Positions 28,401-35,375 of a stretch of 48,310 bases of DNA are shown in pieces. The stretch is taken from assembly GCA_947446885.1 (NCBI GenBank), contig CANFHZ010000007.1, positions 1 to 48,310 of the forward strand, read 5' to 3'. This stretch comes from Comamonadaceae bacterium. Lineage in GTDB: Bacteria; Pseudomonadota; Gammaproteobacteria; Burkholderiales; Burkholderiaceae_C. A program made the position numbers and the translations under genes. Position 1 is the stretch's first letter. Each line of letters begins with the position of its first letter. The notes beneath the pieces are model-generated. The model had not been told where the DNA came from, ran no database searches, and saw nothing but the letters and a program-made list of their open reading frames with translations.

Positions 28401-28529
28401 CGGTGTGTCGTAGCTGGGTAGCGCCGACACCGGGATATTCCGAAAGCCGATGACGCCGGCTGCGACGATGGCCACGTTCAGCAACACCGTCATCACAGGA
28501 CGGCGTACAAAAACTTCTGAAAAATTCAT
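25455..28529 (-). CDS. RND efflux pump inner-membrane permease (HAE1/MdtBC type)
   Basis: This 1024-residue proton-driven exporter opens with '[45 protein letters not shown]', typical of tripartite RND pumps. Twelve membrane helices are arranged in two halves, each with a large periplasmic porter domain. The proton relay in TM4 is '[27 protein letters not shown]' with the paired Asp. The second half has '[28 protein letters not shown]'. The overall sequence is closest in feel to MdtB/MdtC/MuxB rather than AcrB. It overlaps the adaptor gene by four bases (ATGA). No outer-membrane channel gene is adjacent, so a TolC-type partner must be encoded elsewhere. Confidence 0.94.
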   Translation of the reverse strand: [1024 protein letters not shown]

Positions 28530-29914
28530 GGCGTAGCCCGAGGCCTGGAGCCTGCGTCGGCAGCACCGGGAGCTGCGGACGCACCGGGGTTCGCGCCCGC
28601 AACCGGGTTGGCCGGGGCAGCTGCGCCGGCGGCACCCGGCGCGGCGTCTTTGGGATCCTTGGCGCGTTCGACCACGGCGCTGCCGGGGCGCAAGTTCTGT
28701 TTGCCCTCCAGCACCACAGATTCACCGATCTCCACGCCGGTGATGGCGACCTCTGCACCTTGCGGTTGCACAACTTTCACCGGGCGCACGACCGCTTTGC
28801 CGTTCTCCACCACATAGACCGTGGTGCCCCGGGCGCCGTAAATCACCGCCGCTTGCGGCACCACCAGCGCGTCCTTGACCTCGCGCAGGTTCTGCTGGAT
28901 TTCGACAAATGCGCCCGGCCATAGCTTTTCGTCATCATTCTGGAAGTAGGCCTTGGCCTTGACCACACCGGATGCGGGATCGACTGCGCTGTCCACAAAC
29001 TGCAGTTTGCCTTTGAAAACGCCGCCGTTGTCGGCCAGGGTGGCGGTGACGGCAACGCCGCCTTCCTTGAGGCCGGTCAGCGCATCGGCAATATTGCGCT
29101 GTGGCAGTGTGAAGGTTACGGCAATCGGACTGATTTGGGTGATCGTCAGCAGGACTGTTTTGTTGGCCTCTAACGCCGAGCCCACGGTCACATTAACCAC
29201 CCCAACCCGGCCCGCCTGGGGCGCGCTGATCCGGGAGAAGGACTGCGCTACCCTGACTGCATCGATCGCTGCCTTGTCGGCGTTCACGGTGGCCTGCCAG
29301 CTTTCGACGGCTGCCAGGTTGGTGTCGACCGAGCCCTGCGAGATGAACTGGCGCGCAAGCAAATCCTGCGCCCGCTTGAGCTGGCGCTGCGCGTCGGCCA
29401 GCGCCGCAGAGTCTTTGGCGAGCTGCGCCTGCGCTTTGGCGATGTTGGCGTCCTCGGTGCGCGCATCCAGCACAAACAGCAATTCGCCTGCCTTCACGTA
29501 CTGTCCGTCGCGCACGTTGACCTTGGTCACGATTGCGCTGACCTGGGGTTTGACATCCACAGTGCGTATGGGTGTGACCACGCCGGCCGAACGCAAGCGC
29601 ACAGCCAGGTCTTTTTGCTCGACCTTGACGGTGGTAACCGTCACCGGCGGGGCCGGGGGTGCCGCCGCACCCGCCGCACCCGCTGTACCCGCTGCGGGCG
29701 GGGCAGCGGTGCCGCTGCTGCTGCTAGCACCACTGGAGGTTCCGGCACCAGTCTGTGCCGCCCCGGCCGGGGCGGCACCATTGGCCGGGCTTGGTGCCGC
29801 TAGGGGTGCATCAGCCCCGTCTTTTTTGCCGCAGGCGGCTAGAAAAGCGCCTGCCGCCAGAAGCGCCATGCTCCAGCCTGCCACTGCAAGCGTCTGCCGA
29901 AAAATCTTGCTCAT
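28526..29914 (-). CDS. RND efflux periplasmic adaptor lipoprotein (HlyD/MFP family)
   Basis: This 462-residue membrane-fusion protein has a signal peptide ending in a lipobox ('GAFLAAC', Cys28), so it is inner-membrane anchored. An unusually long Ala/Gly/Ser/Pro-rich linker follows (about 33-90). The lipoyl domain is split as 'VDVKPQVSAIVTKVNVRDGQYVKAGELLFVLD' and 'SFSRISAPQAGRVGVVNVTVGSALEANKTVLLTI', flanking an alpha-hairpin ('KAQAQLAKDSAALADAQRQLKRAQDLLARQFIS'). Barrel and membrane-proximal domains follow, then a second Ala/Gly/Pro-rich tail (about 425-462). It is the first gene of the adaptor-permease operon. The low-complexity ends are longer than usual. Confidence 0.93.
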   Translation of the reverse strand: MSKIFRQTLAVAGWSMALLAAGAFLAACGKKDGADAPLAAPSPANGAAPAGAAQTGAGTSSGASSSSGTAAPPAAGTAGAAGAAAPPAPPVTVTTVKVEQKDLAVRLRSAGVVTPIRTVDVKPQVSAIVTKVNVRDGQYVKAGELLFVLDARTEDANIAKAQAQLAKDSAALADAQRQLKRAQDLLARQFISQGSVDTNLAAVESWQATVNADKAAIDAVRVAQSFSRISAPQAGRVGVVNVTVGSALEANKTVLLTITQISPIAVTFTLPQRNIADALTGLKEGGVAVTATLADNGGVFKGKLQFVDSAVDPASGVVKAKAYFQNDDEKLWPGAFVEIQQNLREVKDALVVPQAAVIYGARGTTVYVVENGKAVVRPVKVVQPQGAEVAITGVEIGESVVLEGKQNLRPGSAVVERAKDPKDAAPGAAGAAAPANPVAGANPGASAAPGAADAGSRPRATP

Positions 29915-30037
29915 CGTGCATCCGAGTTCAAAAGTTCATACCGCCCGCTCCCGTCCAAGCTCGGGTCTTTCGCGGGCACATCCGGCGCATCTTATCGGCA
30001 CAAACGCCCGTGGCGGTGCAGCCGGGTGCGTGGGGAA

Positions 30038-31036
30038 TCAGACGGCCGCCCAGGTGCCGCTTCGCTCGGACGCGAATAAGGCGTCTATCACCCGCATATT
30101 GGCAATGGCATCTTCCACACCGTAGGGCAGGGCAATTTCGCCGCGCACTGCACGGGAAAAAGCGTCGCCTTGCAAGCCGTACTGGTCGCAGGCGGCAATG
30201 GTTTCGGGCTGCACCGAGCCACCATCGAGTTGCGAACCGTCGTCGCTGAAGATGCGCGTGCTGCCACCCAGTGGTGCGTTAAAGGGAATTTGTACCTCGA
30301 TGCGCTTGGACGTTCCGCAGACCTGTACCCGCTGGTAGGGCACGGACTGGGTTGAGACGGTGAAGTCCAGCCTGCGCCCTTGGCCGAAATCCAGCAGCGC
30401 GCTGACCAGGCGGTCGGTCTTGAATTCCGGGTCACGCTCCACCAGCGCGATGGCGCGCACCGGCTCGCAGCCGAACAGCAAACGGGCGGTGACGATGGGG
30501 TAGCAGCCGATGTCGTAGAGCGCGCCACCGCCGGTGGCGGGCTGGTTGCGGATGTTGGCCGCATCTCGGTTGAAGTAGGAAAAGTAAGACTGGATAGAGC
30601 GCAAATCCCCCAGCGCCCCGCTGCGTACCCGGTCCCGCACGGTCAGCCACTGCGGATGAAAGCGCACCATAAAGGCTTCCATGATGTGCACCTTGCCCGC
30701 CACCTCGCGCAGTTGCGCCGCCTCGGTGGCGCTCATGGCCATAGGCTTTTCGCACAGCACGTGCTTGCCCGCCCGCGCAGCCATCAGCGTCAAGGGAATG
30801 TGCTGGTCATTGGGCAGTGGGTTGTAAACGGCCTCGATCTCGGGGTCGGCCAGCAGTTCTTCGTAGCTGCCGTAGGCCCTGGGAATTCCGAGTTTGTCGG
30901 CCAGCGCGCGGCCACGCCCCAGATCGCGTGAAGCGATGGCGCGGATCTCGCAGTGCTGCGCGGCTTGCATGCCCGGTATCACTTTTTCCCAGCCGATGCG
31001 GGCGGTGCTGAGCACGCCCCAGACTACTTTTTTCAT
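30038..31036 (-). CDS. Gfo/Idh/MocA-family NAD(P)-dependent sugar oxidoreductase
   Basis: This 332-residue oxidoreductase has an N-terminal Rossmann fold ('KKVVWGVLSTARIGWEKVIPGMQAAQHCEIRAIASRD') and the family hallmark 'GKHVLCEKPMAMSATEAAQL', whose EKP lysine is catalytic. The C-terminal substrate domain includes 'GGGALYDIGCYPIVTARLLFGCEP', the usual D-x-G-x-Y-P block. It is 23 bp downstream of xylA in the same orientation, so it belongs to the xylose operon. Gfo/Idh members include D-xylose 1-dehydrogenases and anhydrofructose reductases. A pentose or related sugar substrate is likely, but this is an inference from context. Confidence 0.88.
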   Translation of the reverse strand: MKKVVWGVLSTARIGWEKVIPGMQAAQHCEIRAIASRDLGRGRALADKLGIPRAYGSYEELLADPEIEAVYNPLPNDQHIPLTLMAARAGKHVLCEKPMAMSATEAAQLREVAGKVHIMEAFMVRFHPQWLTVRDRVRSGALGDLRSIQSYFSYFNRDAANIRNQPATGGGALYDIGCYPIVTARLLFGCEPVRAIALVERDPEFKTDRLVSALLDFGQGRRLDFTVSTQSVPYQRVQVCGTSKRIEVQIPFNAPLGGSTRIFSDDGSQLDGGSVQPETIAACDQYGLQGDAFSRAVRGEIALPYGVEDAIANMRVIDALFASERSGTWAAV

Positions 31037-31059
31037 GGTGTGTTGGCCTTAGCGGGTAA

Positions 31060-32379
31060 TTACAAATAGGAGTTGAGCAGGTTTTCCAGATATTCCTGGC
31101 GGCCCGATACGGGGGCGGTGTCGCGGTTGGCCGCCAGCACCTGGTCGGCCAAAGCGTCCAGGCCCAGGCTGCCGCCCATGATCTGCTGGCCCAGCGGGGT
31201 GTTCCACCCGGCGTAACGCGCCTCAATGTGCGCAGCCAGCTTGCCATCCAGCAGCATCTGTTCGGCAATCAGCAGAGCCCGTGCAGACACATCCATGGCA
31301 CCCACGTGGCCGTAAAACATGTCTTGCGGATCGATGGACTGGCGGCGCACCTTGCTGTCAAAGTTCAGGCCGCCGGTCGTGAATCCACCGCCTTGCATGA
31401 TCAGGTACAGCGCGAGTGCGGTCTCGGCGATGCTGTTGGGGAACTGGTCGGTGTCCCACTGGCATTGCATATCGCCCCGGTTCATGTCGATGGAGCCGAA
31501 GATGCCCAGATCGATGGCGCTGGCAATTTCGTGCTCAAAGCTGTGGCCCGCCAGGGTGGCGTGGTTGGCTTCAATGTTGACGCGGATCTCTTTTTCCAGC
31601 CCGTGCTTTTGCAAAAAGCCAAACACGGTTGCCACGTCAAAGTCGTACTGGTGCTTGGAAGGTTCGCGCGGCTTGGGTTCCAGCAGGATGGTGCCCTTGA
31701 AGCCGATCTTGTGTTTGTAGTCCACCACCATGTGCAGAAAGCGGCCCATCTGGTCGAGTTCCTGTCCCATGCGGGTGTTGAGCAGCGTTTCGTAACCTTC
31801 GCGTCCACCCCACAGCACGTAATTGGCACCACCCAGTTTGAGGGTGGCGTCCATGGCCTCTTTGACCTGCACGGCTGCGAGAGCAAAAATTTCCGGGTCG
31901 GGGTTGGTGGCAGCGCCCGCCATGAAGCGGCGGTGGCTGAAGAGATTGGCCGTACCCCAGAGCAGGCGTATGCCGCTGGCCTCTTGTTTGGCTGCCAGCA
32001 CATCGACCATGGCACGCAGGTGGTTCACGCTCTCGCGCGGGCTGCTGCCCTCGGGTGCGACGTCGCGGTCATGGAAGCAGTAGTAGGGCGCGCCAAGGGT
32101 GCTGAAAAATGCGAACGCGGCGTCCGCCTTGGCGCGTGCCGCGGCCATGGGGTCGGCCATGTGCTGCCAGGGGCGCTCGAATGTGCCGTCGTAGCCAAAA
32201 GGATCAAACCCGTTCCAGGAAAAGCTGTGCCAGTAGCACACCGCAAAGCGCAACTGCTCTTCCATGCGCTTGCCCAGCACCATGCGGTCTTTGTCGTACC
32301 ACTTGAAGGCCAGCGGGTTCTGGGATTGCGGTCCCTCAAAGCGGATAGGCTCTACGCCGTGAAAGTAGGTGCTGCTCAT
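31060..32379 (-). CDS. xylA: Xylose isomerase
   Basis: This 439-residue metal-dependent enzyme converts D-xylose to D-xylulose. The catalytic His/Asp pair is in '[15 protein letters not shown]'. Metal ligands are in '[21 protein letters not shown]', '[18 protein letters not shown]' and '[20 protein letters not shown]'. The length equals that of E. coli XylA (440), so this is a class II isomerase with the N-terminal extension '[25 protein letters not shown]'. AGGAA precedes the ATG. It is the second gene of xylB-xylA-oxidoreductase, 55 bp after xylB. Confidence 0.97.
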   Translation of the reverse strand: MSSTYFHGVEPIRFEGPQSQNPLAFKWYDKDRMVLGKRMEEQLRFAVCYWHSFSWNGFDPFGYDGTFERPWQHMADPMAAARAKADAAFAFFSTLGAPYYCFHDRDVAPEGSSPRESVNHLRAMVDVLAAKQEASGIRLLWGTANLFSHRRFMAGAATNPDPEIFALAAVQVKEAMDATLKLGGANYVLWGGREGYETLLNTRMGQELDQMGRFLHMVVDYKHKIGFKGTILLEPKPREPSKHQYDFDVATVFGFLQKHGLEKEIRVNIEANHATLAGHSFEHEIASAIDLGIFGSIDMNRGDMQCQWDTDQFPNSIAETALALYLIMQGGGFTTGGLNFDSKVRRQSIDPQDMFYGHVGAMDVSARALLIAEQMLLDGKLAAHIEARYAGWNTPLGQQIMGGSLGLDALADQVLAANRDTAPVSGRQEYLENLLNSYL

Positions 32380-32434
32380 GGAAATTCCTGCCGTTTGAAA
32401 GTGAAGGTAACGATAAAGATAAAAAGTTCAGGGT

Positions 32435-33895
32435 TCAAGCAATGCCGTGCAAGGCCGGGTACAAGGCCCGGAAACGCATAAACCGGGTGGCCAACATCGC
32501 ATGCTCTGCGGGGTCGCTGCGGTAGGTCTGGGCAATGCCGGGTTTACGGCAAACCTGCGCCACCGGTGCGCCGGTAGCCAGCCAGCCCAAGCGGGCCGCG
32601 CCGAGTGCCCCACCGGCTGCCGACTCCGGGTGGGTCACGATGGTCAGGTCCAGTGCAGACGCCAGTTGCTGTGCCCAAAACGCGCTGCGCGCACCACCGC
32701 CCACCAGCGATAGCTGGCGTGGTGCGCTACCGGCGGCTTGCAGCGCGCGCAGCCCGTCGTTCAACCCGAAGCTCACACCTTCCATGACGGCGTAGGCCAA
32801 AGCGGCCTGGTCGGTGCTGTGGCTCAGACCGTGAAAGCTGCCGCGTACATGGGCGTCGTTGTGCGGTGTACGTTCCCCGCTCAAGTAGGGCAAAAACAGC
32901 GGAGCCTGCGCCTGTTCCTGCGCAGACAGGCTGGCAGCTTTAGCCTCAACCGCAGCAGCAGACTCCAAGCCCAAAGCGCCAGCCGCCCATTGCAGGCAGC
33001 TGGCCGCCGACAGCATCACGCTCATCTGGTGCCAACGTTGGGGCAGGGCGTGGCAAAAAGCATGGGTCGCGCTGGCTGCGTTCGGTTGGTAGCTGGGGGT
33101 TACCACAAACAGCACGCCGCTGGTGCCCAGCGACAAAAAGCCTTCGCCTGCGTCGACTGCGCCCATGCCGACTGCGCTGGCCGCGTTGTCGCCCCCGCCA
33201 CCGGCCACCACGATGCCCGCAGGCAGGCCCAGCGCGGCTGCGGTCTCGGGCCGCAAGCTGCCGCCGGCGTGGCTGCCTTCGACAAGGCGCGGCATCTGGT
33301 TCTCCCGCAAACCGGTCAGCGCCAGCAGCGCGGGCGACCAGGTGCGCTTCTCCACATCCAGCCACATGGTGCCGCTGGCGTCAGACATGTCGCAGACATA
33401 GTCGCCGGTGAGTTGCAGGCGCACATAGTCCTTGGGCAGCAGCACTTTGGCGATCTGGGCAAAAACCTGGGGTTCGTGCCGCTGAATCCAGCGCAGCTTG
33501 GGCGCGGTGAAGCCGGGCATCGCCATTGAACCAGCGATCTGTGTGAGGGCGGGCAGCTCCCGCATCATGTTCAGGCACTCCTGGTCGCTGCGCACGTCGT
33601 TCCACAAAATCGCCGGACGCAGCACCCGGTCGGCGGCGTCCAGCAGCACCGCGCCGTGCATCTGGCCGGACAGGCCAATGGCCCGCACCGACGCATAGGC
33701 CGCTGGATGTTTGGAGCGCAGCGCAGCCAGGGCAGCGCAGGTGGCACTCCACCAGTCGGTCGGGTTTTGCTCGCTGTGTCCGGGGTGCGGTCGGCTGACT
33801 TCCAGCGTGCTCCCGGCGGTGTCAATGACGCGGTGGTCCTCGTCCAGCAGCAGCGCTTTGACCTCTGAGGTGCCGACATCAATGCCCAAAAACAT
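32435..33895 (-). CDS. xylB: Xylulokinase
   Basis: This 486-residue FGGY-family kinase phosphorylates D-xylulose to xylulose 5-phosphate. The N-terminal ATPase fold is 'MFLGIDVGTSEVKALLLDEDHRVIDT' and the substrate loop 'RAIGLSGQMHGAVLLDAADRVLRPAILWNDVRS'. The C-terminal domain has 'YLSGERTPHNDAHVRGSFHGLS' and 'LSLVGGGARSAFWAQQLASALDLTI', the second phosphate motif. AAGGAG lies six bases before the ATG. It is the first gene of the operon; a 317-bp non-coding region with a 15-bp palindrome lies upstream. No xylose transporter or regulator gene is next to it in this window. Confidence 0.96.
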   Translation of the reverse strand: MFLGIDVGTSEVKALLLDEDHRVIDTAGSTLEVSRPHPGHSEQNPTDWWSATCAALAALRSKHPAAYASVRAIGLSGQMHGAVLLDAADRVLRPAILWNDVRSDQECLNMMRELPALTQIAGSMAMPGFTAPKLRWIQRHEPQVFAQIAKVLLPKDYVRLQLTGDYVCDMSDASGTMWLDVEKRTWSPALLALTGLRENQMPRLVEGSHAGGSLRPETAAALGLPAGIVVAGGGGDNAASAVGMGAVDAGEGFLSLGTSGVLFVVTPSYQPNAASATHAFCHALPQRWHQMSVMLSAASCLQWAAGALGLESAAAVEAKAASLSAQEQAQAPLFLPYLSGERTPHNDAHVRGSFHGLSHSTDQAALAYAVMEGVSFGLNDGLRALQAAGSAPRQLSLVGGGARSAFWAQQLASALDLTIVTHPESAAGGALGAARLGWLATGAPVAQVCRKPGIAQTYRSDPAEHAMLATRFMRFRALYPALHGIA

Positions 33896-34212
33896 GGTTT
33901 GCTCCTTGTGATAGAGGGCCCAGAAAACGGCCTAAGACCAGGGCCACGGTGCCAAAGCCTAAGCCCGCAGGCCACGGCGTGGCGCGCGGAGTTGGCTGGT
34001 GGGCATGCTGGGTCGGCTGGTGTACTGCGCCAAGATGGCCGAGACCCGCATAAACCGGCCTCGACATTGCCCGCAAATTGTGCCACGCCGCATGACGGCG
34101 CCGGAGTTGAACGCTTCAACATTTGGCATGAATAGTGCTGTGCACGTGCATACAGCGGCAAAGTCCTGACACCCGTACCACGGGGCCCAGCCGCATCAAC
34201 CGGAGCAGCAGC
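33896..34212. other. Non-coding divergent region upstream of xylB
   Basis: This 317-bp gap lies between xylB (-) and a small hypothetical gene (+). Near xylB it holds only the ribosome binding site (33902-33907). A GTTGAACGCTTCAAC palindrome is at 34106-34120. Two short ORFs on the track (33899-34135 + and 33879-34076 -) overlap the xylB start, have no ribosome binding site I can defend and show no family resemblance. No convincing -10/-35 pair is seen. Confidence 0.5.
34106..34120. promoter_or_regulatory. 15-bp palindrome, candidate operator of the xylose operon
   Basis: GTTGAA-CGC-TTCAAC has perfect six-base arms. Read on the xylB strand it is GTTGAAGCGTTCAAC, with a central CG flanked by A/T-rich half-sites, as in operators of LacI/GalR-family regulators. 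It lies about 210 bp upstream of xylB and about 90 bp upstream of the divergent gene. The palindrome is seen; the regulator is inferred and not in the window. Confidence 0.35.
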
Positions 34213-34599
34213 ATGGCACCTGATATCCACCTTTCCTCGGCGGTCAGCGCACGGCCACAGGGTGGCGCGCATCCACAGGGTGACGCGCGCAAGCACGCGC
34301 GCGCGGCGCGCCTGCGCAGCCTCTTGCTGGCAACCCAGAGTGGCCCGGTCGACGCGGCCCGGCTGGCTTTCACCGCCTTGACCACGCATGACCTGGAGCT
34401 CAGCCACCACCCGGTGATCGCCCGAATCGGGGCGGCCCTGCAAAGCAGCCAACTGCCAGAAGCCTGGCGGTTTGCGCAGGAATTGCGCGCTGAATTTCCG
34501 CTGGCGTTTGCCGCTGCGACCGCCACCATTGCTGTACGGCCCACGCCACGCGGATTTTTTGGTGGCTTGAGCGGACGCCGCTTCGATCTGTCGGCCTGA
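34213..34599 (+). CDS. Hypothetical protein, 128 residues
   Basis: Not recognised. ATG 34213 is chosen over the track start because GGAG lies seven bases upstream. The protein begins with a polar, Arg/Ala-rich stretch ('HPQGDARKHARAARLRSLLLAT'). A helical, Ala-rich middle follows ('TALTTHDLELSHHPVIARIGAALQSSQLPEAWRFAQELRAEFPLAFA'), and it ends 'PTPRGFFGGLSGRRFDLSA'. No signal peptide or membrane helix is evident, so it is probably cytosolic. It lies 83 bp before the ABC/FtsX/lipocalin operon and opposite the xylose operon; neither context gives a function. It is likely a real gene given the ribosome binding site and good codon pattern. Confidence 0.6.
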   Translation: MAPDIHLSSAVSARPQGGAHPQGDARKHARAARLRSLLLATQSGPVDAARLAFTALTTHDLELSHHPVIARIGAALQSSQLPEAWRFAQELRAEFPLAFAAATATIAVRPTPRGFFGGLSGRRFDLSA

Positions 34600-34682
34600 G
34601 GAAGCGCCGCGGCCTTGAGGTCCCACGGCAGCGTCGCGCTTCCGATACCGCAGACCGCAGCGCCAGGGCCTACCATCGGCCC

Positions 34683-35375
34683 ATGACGCCCTACGCCAAC
34701 CAGCCGGTACTCGACATTCGCGCATTGCGCAAAACCGTTCCGGGAGGGCGGCTGCTCTTCGAAGGTTTGAACCTGTGTTTGCAGCCCGGCGAAATCGTGG
34801 CGGTCATGGGCGAGTCGGGCGCAGGCAAATCCAGCCTGCTCAATTTGGTGGCGGGTCTGGACGTGCCGGACGCCGGGGACATCCTGGTTCAGGGCCAGGC
34901 GCTGGCGGACCTTGATGACGATGCCCGCACGACGCTGCGGCGCGACCACATTGGTTTTGTATTTCAGGCCTTTCACATCCTGCCGCATCTCAGCCTGGCG
35001 CAGAACGTCGCGCTCCCGCTGGTGTTAGCGGGCCACGGTGGGGCGGCGGCCCTGGCACGGGCACAGGCCATGCTCGATGCCGTGGGGCTGGGCGGGCGGG
35101 GCGCGGACTTTGCCGCGCAGCTCTCGGGTGGCGAGTTGCAGCGCATTGCCATTGCCCGCGCCTTGGTGCACCAACCCGCGCTGATCCTGGCGGACGAGCC
35201 CACTGGCAATCTGGACCCGGAGACTGCCGCCCGGATTCTGGAACTCTTTGCCCGCACGGTTCGCCAGTCGGCAGTGGCCGCGCTCATCGTTACCCATTCC
35301 GAACGCGCAGCCGCCGTGGCCGACCGGGTGCTGGTGCTGACTGCGCACGGCCTGCGTGCACATGATGCAGCGTGA
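34683..35375 (+). CDS. ABC transporter ATP-binding protein (LolD/MacB/YbbA type)
   Basis: This 230-residue ATPase of the type-VII (MacB/LolD) group has Walker A 'VAVMGESGAGKSSLLNLVAGL', the group-specific 'DHIGFVFQAFHILPHLSLAQNVALPLVLAG', signature 'AQLSGGELQRIAIARALVHQPALILADEPTGNLDPETA' and H-loop 'VAALIVTHSERAAAVADRVLVL'. It overlaps the following FtsX-like permease gene by 14-20 bp, so the two subunits are made together. Such ATPases drive mechanotransmission rather than transport across the membrane. With the permease and the downstream lipocalin they form a three-gene unit. Confidence 0.94.
   Translation: MTPYANQPVLDIRALRKTVPGGRLLFEGLNLCLQPGEIVAVMGESGAGKSSLLNLVAGLDVPDAGDILVQGQALADLDDDARTTLRRDHIGFVFQAFHILPHLSLAQNVALPLVLAGHGGAAALARAQAMLDAVGLGGRGADFAAQLSGGELQRIAIARALVHQPALILADEPTGNLDPETAARILELFARTVRQSAVAALIVTHSERAAAVADRVLVLTAHGLRAHDAA

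Noticed and set aside
33571-34988. Two overlapping minus-strand ORFs (384 and 290 residues) across the xylB upstream region
   Set aside because: They read through xylB in another frame, the intergenic region and antisense to the small hypothetical gene and ABC gene. No motifs, no start signal.
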